The position numbers and the translations under genes were made by a program. DNA of 49,698 nucleotides. It comes from an uncultured Chloroflexota bacterium. GTDB taxonomy: Bacteria > Chloroflexota > Anaerolineae > Anaerolineales > Anaerolineaceae. Position 1 is the first letter of the stretch; every line of letters starts with the position of its first letter. Below the pieces are notes generated by a model. That model saw nothing but the letters and a program-made list of their open reading frames with translations, searched no databases and was not told the origin of the DNA. Positions 44,363 to 49,698 of the stretch are shown here, one piece after another. The stretch is from positions 1 through 49,698 of the forward strand of contig CADATZ010000030.1 of the NCBI GenBank assembly GCA_902791025.1, in the 5' to 3' direction.

Positions 44363-45889
44363 TTAAAGCATTTTCTGTACAACTTCAACCTGGTCCGGTT
44401 TGTTGTCCGCCGGGCAGTCAAATTCAGCAGTTACCAGACCGTCTTTCATCACGATGATGCGGCTGGAAAGGCCCAGGCACTCATCCAGTGTGTCACCCAT
44501 CAGCAGCACGGAGAAGCCCTTTTCCGTAATATCACGGATCAGGCTGTAAATATCACCCTTGGCACCGATGTCGACGCCGCGGGTCGGGTGGTCCAGGATC
44601 AGGATCGGACATTCAGAATCCAGAACACGCGCAAATATGACCTTCTGGGCGTTACCGCCGGAAAGGTTGCTGATACGCTGGTTTGGCCCTTCGCATTTGA
44701 TGCCGAGGTCCTTGATCCAGCCTTTGGCGTTTTCCGTTTGTCTCTTGCCGGAGATCAAGCCGGCTGTGGCATTTTTTCCGTAATTGGAGACGGAAATATT
44801 TTCACTGATGGGAAGCAAGCCGATGATGCCCTCATCGCGGCGGTCCCGTGGGACGGAAAGGATCCCGTTCCGGCGTGCGTCGGAGGGTGATCCGAATTTG
44901 ACTTCCTTGCCGTTGACTTTGATAATGCCGTCCGTTTTGGCTTCGTCTCCGCTGATGACCGCGCAGACATCCTCCTTGCCGGAGCCTTCCACGCCGTAAA
45001 GCCCCAGAACTTCACCCTTGTGGAGCTTGAAGGAGACATTCTTGAAGGAGCCGAACATGGCCAGGTTTTCGACCTCGAGCACAACTTCATCCGTCGGAAC
45101 GGTCTGACGCTGGGAGACGTAGTATTCCCCGTTGGTTTCCCGACCGACCATCATTTCGTATAGTTTGTATTCGTCCGCGTCTTTGGTTTCAACTTCGCCG
45201 GTGAGATGCCCGTCCTTGAAGACATAAATGCGGTCGGTGAGGTCCAGCACTTCCTGCAGACGGTGGGAAATGAAGATGACGCAGTTGCCTTTTTCTTTCA
45301 TCAGGCGGACCTGTTCAAAAAGGATCTTCATTTCGTCATCGGTCAGGACAGTGGTTGGTTCGTCGAGCAGGATCAGCGCCCGGTCGTTAGCGGTTTCGGA
45401 GACGATATCCAGCACCTTGGTGATCTCAACCATCTGACGCATAGCAAAGGGCATGTCGCTGATTTTTTGCGACGGAGAAATGTTGGTCAGGCCGAGCTTA
45501 TCCAGTGATTTCCGTGCTGCGGCATTCATCTTTGCCCAGTTTACCAATCCAAGTGTCGAAAAATCTTTTTCGCGTCCGAGGAAAATGTTCTGCGCTGCGG
45601 AGAGGTTGGAGATCAGAGATTGTTCCTGGAATACCATCCCGATGCCATGTTTGTTTGCATCCAGCATGGATGAGGCTTTGAATGGTTTTCCATTCATTTC
45701 CATGGTGCCCATGGAGGGGTTTTCCACACCCGCGATGATTTTCATCAGGGTGGACTTGCCGGCGCCGTTTTCACCGATCAGACCGACGATTTCGCCGCGG
45801 TGGAATTCTACATTGATGCCCTGAAGCACGGTGTTGGTGCCGTAGATCTTGCCGATATTGTTGGTTTTGAAAAGCAGTTCTTTTTCCAT
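44363..45889 (-). CDS. Ribose-type sugar ABC transporter ATP-binding protein, two fused NBDs (operon 3)
   Basis: 508 residues, RbsA-like. First domain: Walker A GENGAGKS (39-46), Walker B LILLDEPTTVLTD, signature degenerate (MPFAMRQMVEI). Second domain: Walker A region GVEGSGKED, signature LSGGNAQKVIFARVL, Walker B ILILDHPTRGVDIG in which the catalytic Glu is His. RbsA proteins usually keep Glu at this point. GAGAGGGA precedes ATG 45889. Confidence 0.93.
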   Translation of the reverse strand: MEKELLFKTNNIGKIYGTNTVLQGINVEFHRGEIVGLIGENGAGKSTLMKIIAGVENPSMGTMEMNGKPFKASSMLDANKHGIGMVFQEQSLISNLSAAQNIFLGREKDFSTLGLVNWAKMNAAARKSLDKLGLTNISPSQKISDMPFAMRQMVEITKVLDIVSETANDRALILLDEPTTVLTDDEMKILFEQVRLMKEKGNCVIFISHRLQEVLDLTDRIYVFKDGHLTGEVETKDADEYKLYEMMVGRETNGEYYVSQRQTVPTDEVVLEVENLAMFGSFKNVSFKLHKGEVLGLYGVEGSGKEDVCAVISGDEAKTDGIIKVNGKEVKFGSPSDARRNGILSVPRDRRDEGIIGLLPISENISVSNYGKNATAGLISGKRQTENAKGWIKDLGIKCEGPNQRISNLSGGNAQKVIFARVLDSECPILILDHPTRGVDIGAKGDIYSLIRDITEKGFSVLLMGDTLDECLGLSSRIIVMKDGLVTAEFDCPADNKPDQVEVVQKML

Positions 45890-45901
45890 GATATCCCTCT
45901 C

Positions 45902-46927
45902 TTATTTCGCGATAACTTTACGGCCGCGGGTGATGGTGAGGGCGACTGCGATGATGATGATCACGCCCTGAATGGCGTTTTTATAGTCGGCACTGACGCC
46001 GATGATAGTGAGGAAGTTGAGCAGTTCCATGTAAATCAGGATCCCGACCATGGTCTGCAGCATGCCGCCTTTCCCACCGTTCAGCGATGTGCCGCCGACC
46101 ACCAGTGCGGTGATGCAGGGGAACATCTGGTTTTCGCCAAGGGAGACCTGCCCGAGCTTCAGCCGGATGAGTGCAACCAGACCGGCAAGGCTGGCCGCGA
46201 AACCGCTGAGGACGAAGACTTCAATGACGACCTTCTGTACATTGATACCGGAGGCTGCTGCCGCGGCTTCATTGTCGCCAATTGCGTAAACTGCTCGTCC
46301 GAAGGCGGTATAGTTCAGGATCACTGCGCAGATCAGGTAAAAAATGATTGCGATCCAGGTGATGAGCGGTATTTTGAGAAAATATGTCTGTGACGCGTCG
46401 ATGATCCACTGTGCTTTGACAGTCGCGGGGCGGCTGTTGTAAAGGAGCACGGCCACACCGGAAACGATGGTGGAGATGGCGTAGGTGATGATGAAGGACG
46501 CGATCTTCAGCTTGACATGCAGAAAACCGGTGATGAAGCCACAGAGCGTTCCCAGCAGCAGCGGCAGGATCACACCCCAGATTCCCCAGTCATTGGCATT
46601 GCGGGAGTTCAGCACCAGCAGGGAAATGGCTGAGCCGACGAGTCCCATGACGCCTTCCACGGAAAGGTCAATGCGTCCCAGCAGCAGGACAAACGTCAGT
46701 CCGGTCGCGAGGATCAGCGGAACAGCCATCTGTCCGAGTACGTTGACCAGGTTTTTCAGCGAAAAGAAATGGCTGTCATAGATAGAAAAAACGATCGTCA
46801 TAAAAACCAACAGGATCATCGGAGCATAGACCCGGATCTTGTTGGAAAGGGCTTCCTGCTCGACCTTGGAGACAAATTGCTCCGCGACCGTCATGGATTT
46901 TGCATCTTTTTTGGAAAATAGATTCAT
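45902..46927 (-). CDS. Ribose-type sugar ABC transporter permease (operon 3, first)
   Basis: 341 residues. A charged cytoplasmic N-terminus (about 1-35, with TVAEQFVSKVEQEALSNK) is followed by eight to ten membrane segments. ATGLTFVLLLGRIDLSVEGV and GDNEAAAAASGINVQKV are the family signatures, as is VVGGTSLNGGKGGMLQTMVG. GGAGC before ATG 46927. The pair of non-identical permeases suggests a heterodimeric channel. Confidence 0.92.
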   Translation of the reverse strand: MNLFSKKDAKSMTVAEQFVSKVEQEALSNKIRVYAPMILLVFMTIVFSIYDSHFFSLKNLVNVLGQMAVPLILATGLTFVLLLGRIDLSVEGVMGLVGSAISLLVLNSRNANDWGIWGVILPLLLGTLCGFITGFLHVKLKIASFIITYAISTIVSGVAVLLYNSRPATVKAQWIIDASQTYFLKIPLITWIAIIFYLICAVILNYTAFGRAVYAIGDNEAAAAASGINVQKVVIEVFVLSGFAASLAGLVALIRLKLGQVSLGENQMFPCITALVVGGTSLNGGKGGMLQTMVGILIYMELLNFLTIIGVSADYKNAIQGVIIIIAVALTITRGRKVIAK

Positions 46928-47030
46928 ATTCGCTCCTTTTTCGGTTGTCAGCTGTGATACAGGAAAATCTTTCTAAAAATATCCGATACTATTGATCATC
47001 TGAAAAGTCATATTTCCCCATAATGAAAAT

Positions 47031-47067
47031 TTCCGTGGGTCATCCCGGAAATGAGTGACCCACGGAA
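47031..47067 (-). terminator. 12-bp hairpin between the binding-protein and permease genes of operon 3
   Basis: TTCCGTGGGTCA (47031-47042) pairs with TGACCCACGGAA (47056-47067), with ATTTTC following on the minus strand. It sits 31 bases after the binding-protein stop, the same place as in the two BMP operons. Confidence 0.85.
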
Positions 47068-47098
47068 TTTACTCATATCATAAACTTGAAAACCGGCC

Positions 47099-48340
47099 TT
47101 ATTTGGCTTCACCGCTCACGATATCTTCATACAGACCCTGCAGGAAATCCATAAGTTCTTTGGCTTCTGCGGCGCCTTCTTCACCGTTTTCGATACCTTT
47201 TTCGATTTCGGCGTTGATCTTATCAATCAATTCGTTCCATTCTCTTTCTTCTTCTGCGGCTTCAACGACAGCGCCTGTCACGACAGCTGCTGCAGCATCT
47301 TCCGCTTCGAGTTCAGCGAAGCTGGGGTGTTCGGAGAGAACACAGAAGCTCAGGTCGTCATAATCATATTCCGGGGTACCGTCGATGAACATTGCTTTGT
47401 ATTCATCCACGTTGTCTTCGGTGACCAGAACAGCCTGGGTCTTGATGACCGGGTTCTTCGGTTCATAACCGTACTTTGCAGCCTGGTAGGCATAGGAAGC
47501 GCCATAGCCCATGAGCAGGTAACCGTTGTTGGCAACGGTGCAGGCCATATCGCCTTCTTCAATGGCTTCGTAAGCAGCAGCAATACCGTCGCAGCCGCAA
47601 ACCAGGACTTCACCATTCTTGCCTTCGAGCTTCAGTGCTTCGATGGCGCCCAGACCCATGGTGTCATTGGCGGCCCAGATGGCGTCGATGTCTTCATAGG
47701 TGGACAGCCAGGTCTGGGTGAAGGTCATTGCCTGATCCTGGGACCAGGAAGCGACCTGCATGTCCAGGCATTCGACTTTCGGATATTCAGCCAGAGCGGC
47801 CAGGAAACCGGCATAGCGGTTGGCAGCGGAGTCTTCACCCTGCTGACCGTAGAGAGCAACGACCTTGCCCTCGCCATCCATCAGGTCGAACAGATGCTTG
47901 GCGGTGTTGTAACCGGCAACGAAGTCATCCGGGGACATGTGGACTACGAAGGAATCCCAGTCAGCGGGTTCCAGTTCGTCAGCGTGGTGCCAGAGAATGG
48001 CAACTTTTGCGCCGGCTTCTTCAGCGATTTCAACAACGTTGGCGGTGTTGGCTTTGGAAGCGGGGTCGGTCACGAAAATGGCATGATCGCCGTACTGGGC
48101 GATGAAGTCGCGCATTGCCTGCATTTCTTTGTTGTCATCGCCATCGGTAGCAAGAACCTGAGCAACGACATCGTCTTTGGATTCAGCGAAAAGTTCGCCG
48201 CCTTTGGCTTCCTGTGCCCAGAATTCATTGTCCAGGGAGTGGACAAGAATGCCCAGATGCCAAACTTCATCCGCTGCAAAAACAGCACTGGTCATTGCAA
48301 GCATTGCAACAACAACAAACAACAATAAAGCTTTTTTCAT
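47099..48340 (-). CDS. Ribose-type sugar-binding protein with acidic C-terminal extension
   Basis: 413 residues. A Sec signal peptide (MKKALLLFVVVAMLAMTSAVFA) is followed by a Peripla_BP_4 domain from about 25 to 335 (LGILVHSLDNEFWAQEAKGG, FVTDPASKANTANVVEIAEE, DAIWAANDTMGLGAIEALKL, VLVCGCDGIAAAYEAIEEGD). After it comes an unusual acidic helical tail of about 75 residues with REWNELIDKINAEIEKGIEN and AKELMDFLQGLYEDIVSGE. There is no lipobox. The tail resembles modules of the coiled-coil protein encoded next to it. AAGGAG precedes ATG 48340. The sugar cannot be told from sequence. Confidence 0.9.
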   Translation of the reverse strand: MKKALLLFVVVAMLAMTSAVFAADEVWHLGILVHSLDNEFWAQEAKGGELFAESKDDVVAQVLATDGDDNKEMQAMRDFIAQYGDHAIFVTDPASKANTANVVEIAEEAGAKVAILWHHADELEPADWDSFVVHMSPDDFVAGYNTAKHLFDLMDGEGKVVALYGQQGEDSAANRYAGFLAALAEYPKVECLDMQVASWSQDQAMTFTQTWLSTYEDIDAIWAANDTMGLGAIEALKLEGKNGEVLVCGCDGIAAAYEAIEEGDMACTVANNGYLLMGYGASYAYQAAKYGYEPKNPVIKTQAVLVTEDNVDEYKAMFIDGTPEYDYDDLSFCVLSEHPSFAELEAEDAAAAVVTGAVVEAAEEEREWNELIDKINAEIEKGIENGEEGAAEAKELMDFLQGLYEDIVSGEAK

Positions 48341-48390
48341 ATAAAACTCCTTTTTTTTCTGTCAGCTTTTATCTGATAACTGACGGCAGG

Positions 48391-48396
48391 ATTATA
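48391..48396 (-). promoter_or_regulatory. -10 box of operon 3
   Basis: GTTATAAT on the minus strand, about 50 bases before the binding-protein start. A weak TTACGA is 17 bases upstream. GTCAG...CTGAC (48361-48384) and GCATATGC (48400-48407) are symmetrical elements beside it that could bind a regulator; no regulator gene is near. Confidence 0.5.
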
Positions 48397-48511
48397 ACAG
48401 CATATGCCGAATTTCGTAACTGATAAATTGCGTATTTTTGTCATTAGTTTTGTAAGAAATTTGTCACTATTATCACGTGTTTCATTTTGAATTAATGCCC
48501 CAGAAATGAAA

Positions 48512-48545
48512 CAACGGTTCAATCGTGATGTCGATTGAACCGTTG
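48512..48545 (-). terminator. Terminator of the coiled-coil protein gene
   Basis: CAACGGTTCAATCG (48512-48525) pairs perfectly with CGATTGAACCGTTG (48532-48545) around a six-base loop, followed on the minus strand by TTTCATTTC. It is 27 bases after the gene's stop codon. Confidence 0.92.
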
Positions 48546-48572
48546 CTTGTGTACTATTTCAGAAAAGTCATC

Positions 48573-49698
48573 TTATTTTGATTCTGCGGCTTTTGATTTT
48601 TCCAGCGTAGTTTTGATGCTTTCATAGAATTCACGAAGCTGTGCGGCTGCTTTCGCATTTTCTGCTTCTTCTTCAGCAATGCCCTTTTCAATGGCCTTCA
48701 TCAGGTCTTCGAGGTTCATTTCTTCTTTGACTGCCTCGGATTTCCCATCATTTTGGGATTTTTCCATGGAGCTTTTGATTTCGTCAAAGAATTTCCGAAG
48801 TTCCGCGGCATTTTCAGCATCGGCTGCTTCCTGTTCGGCAATACCTGCTTCAATGGCAAGCATCAGCGTTTCCGGATCGACATTTTCCATGAGGAAATCT
48901 ATTTCATCTGCGTATTCTTCAGCAATGATATCTTCGGCTTCGATTTCGATTGCTTCAATTTCCTCTGCTTCAATCTCTTCGGCAGCGATTTCAATGGCTT
49001 CGATCTCTTCCGGTTCGATTTCGTCTTGTTTATCATCGTTCAGATCAACACCGGCAGCTTGAGCCTTTTCCTGAAGTTCTGCGTCGAAAGCATTAATTTC
49101 TTCACCGACTTCCTGGATTTTTTTATCGAGTTCAGCAAAAGATGCTTCGGCTTCTTCTTCGCTGATTTCACCTGCTGTCAGTTTGTTCTGAATCTCTTCA
49201 GCAGCGGTGAGAAGTTCGTCGAGTTTGGCTGTAAAAATGGCTGATTGCTCTTCTGCTTCTGCCTGAAGCTTGGCTTTGACCTCTTCGACCTTTTCGTCGA
49301 TAGCAGCTTTGGTGTCATCGACAGCCTGTTCGGCATCTGCCTTGACGTCTTCAACTGCGGACTTGGCGTCTTCAACCTTTTCATCAACAGCGGCTTTGGT
49401 ATCATCGACAGCCTGTTCAGCGTCAGCCTTGACATCTTCAACAGTGGATTTCACGTCTTCGACCTTTTCATCGACAGCGGCTTTAGCGTCATCGACAGCC
49501 TGTTCGGCATCGGCCTTGACGTCTTCGACGGTGGACTTTATGTCTTCAACCTTTTCGTCAACAGCGGCTTTAGCATCCTCGACAGCCTGTTCGGCATCGG
49601 CCTTGACATCTTCAACTGCGGTCTTTGCGTCTTCGACCTTTTCGTCAACAGCGGCTTTGGTATCCTCGACAGCCTGTTCAGCATCGGCCTTTACATCT
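48573..49698 (-). CDS. Acidic repetitive coiled-coil protein (start outside the window)
   Basis: At least 374 residues, open at the upstream end. In order: five tandem 29-residue repeats beginning DVKADAEQAVEDTKAAVDEK (87-base DNA period, up to about 49265); a coiled coil (EEVKAKLQAEAEEQSA ...); a Glu/Ile/Ala stretch with EEIEAIEIAAEEIEAEEIEA; and two copies of a C-terminal module, NVDPETLMLAIEAGIAEQEA and NLEDLMKAIEKGIAEEEAEN. Each copy ends in a LRKFFDEIK/LREFYESIK helix. There is no Cys or catalytic motif. Length 29 equals 11+11+7, so the repeats mix hendecads and a heptad, as in LEA- or phasin-like helices. Function unknown; structural or surface-associated is likely. No signal peptide can be judged because the start is missing. 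Confidence 0.85.
   Translation of the reverse strand, partial: DVKADAEQAVEDTKAAVDEKVEDAKTAVEDVKADAEQAVEDAKAAVDEKVEDIKSTVEDVKADAEQAVDDAKAAVDEKVEDVKSTVEDVKADAEQAVDDTKAAVDEKVEDAKSAVEDVKADAEQAVDDTKAAIDEKVEEVKAKLQAEAEEQSAIFTAKLDELLTAAEEIQNKLTAGEISEEEAEASFAELDKKIQEVGEEINAFDAELQEKAQAAGVDLNDDKQDEIEPEEIEAIEIAAEEIEAEEIEAIEIEAEDIIAEEYADEIDFLMENVDPETLMLAIEAGIAEQEAADAENAAELRKFFDEIKSSMEKSQNDGKSEAVKEEMNLEDLMKAIEKGIAEEEAENAKAAAQLREFYESIKTTLEKSKAAESK

Overview
The window looks like a chromosome segment of an anaerobic, heterotrophic bacterium, most likely a Chloroflexota member of the Anaerolineae type. I infer this from the gene mix: a Gram-positive-type YidC, a type 2 IleRS behind a T-box, Ycf46/Ycf35-like proteins, a DUF35 Zn-ribbon/OB-fold protein, and BMP-family nucleoside transporters. 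No 16S rRNA gene is present, so the assignment is tentative. I see no tRNA, rRNA, CRISPR array, transposase, integrase or phage gene.

Layout. 1-400: the start of a TetR-type regulator and its control region. 401-1453: a SanA/YdcF-like membrane protein. 1615-6431 (minus): a BMP-family ABC importer operon (binding protein, ATPase, two permeases). 6689-10631 (minus): an AT-rich GT39-type membrane glycosyltransferase, a decayed permease fragment, an Fe-S flavoprotein and a type I phosphodiesterase. 10858-14986 (minus): the conserved rpmH-rnpA-yidD-yidC-jag block, with a beta-propeller lipoprotein between yidD and yidC; dnaA and an origin are not seen. 15380-16300: a secreted protein of unknown role. 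16400-19937: a T-box leader and ileS.

20790-29959 (plus) is the most unusual part: J-domain membrane protein, Hsp70, membrane-anchored TPR protein, Ycf46-like AAA+ ATPase, Ycf35/DUF1257 protein, beta-propeller protein and SprT-like metallopeptidase, all in one direction and tightly packed after the Hsp70. This looks like a chaperone/unfoldase/protease assembly without the usual grpE, hrcA or clpB partners. It is followed by a MATE transporter, a DUF35 protein, an S41 peptidase and a MurA whose catalytic Cys is Asp.

35786-40733 (minus) is a second BMP-family operon with the same gene order as the first. 41352-48340 (minus) is a ribose-type ABC importer operon ending in a VOC protein and an FGGY sugar kinase. 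The window closes inside a highly acidic coiled-coil protein with 29-residue repeats.

Two families of short intergenic repeats run through the window. One is a seven-base TTAG-type repeat found at gene ends, which often supplies the TAG stop codon and even C-terminal residues. The other is a REP-like palindrome with GTGGGGACAGGCA / TGCCTGTCCCCAC arms, which is amplified at 41180-41331 as a four-copy 38-bp tandem array.
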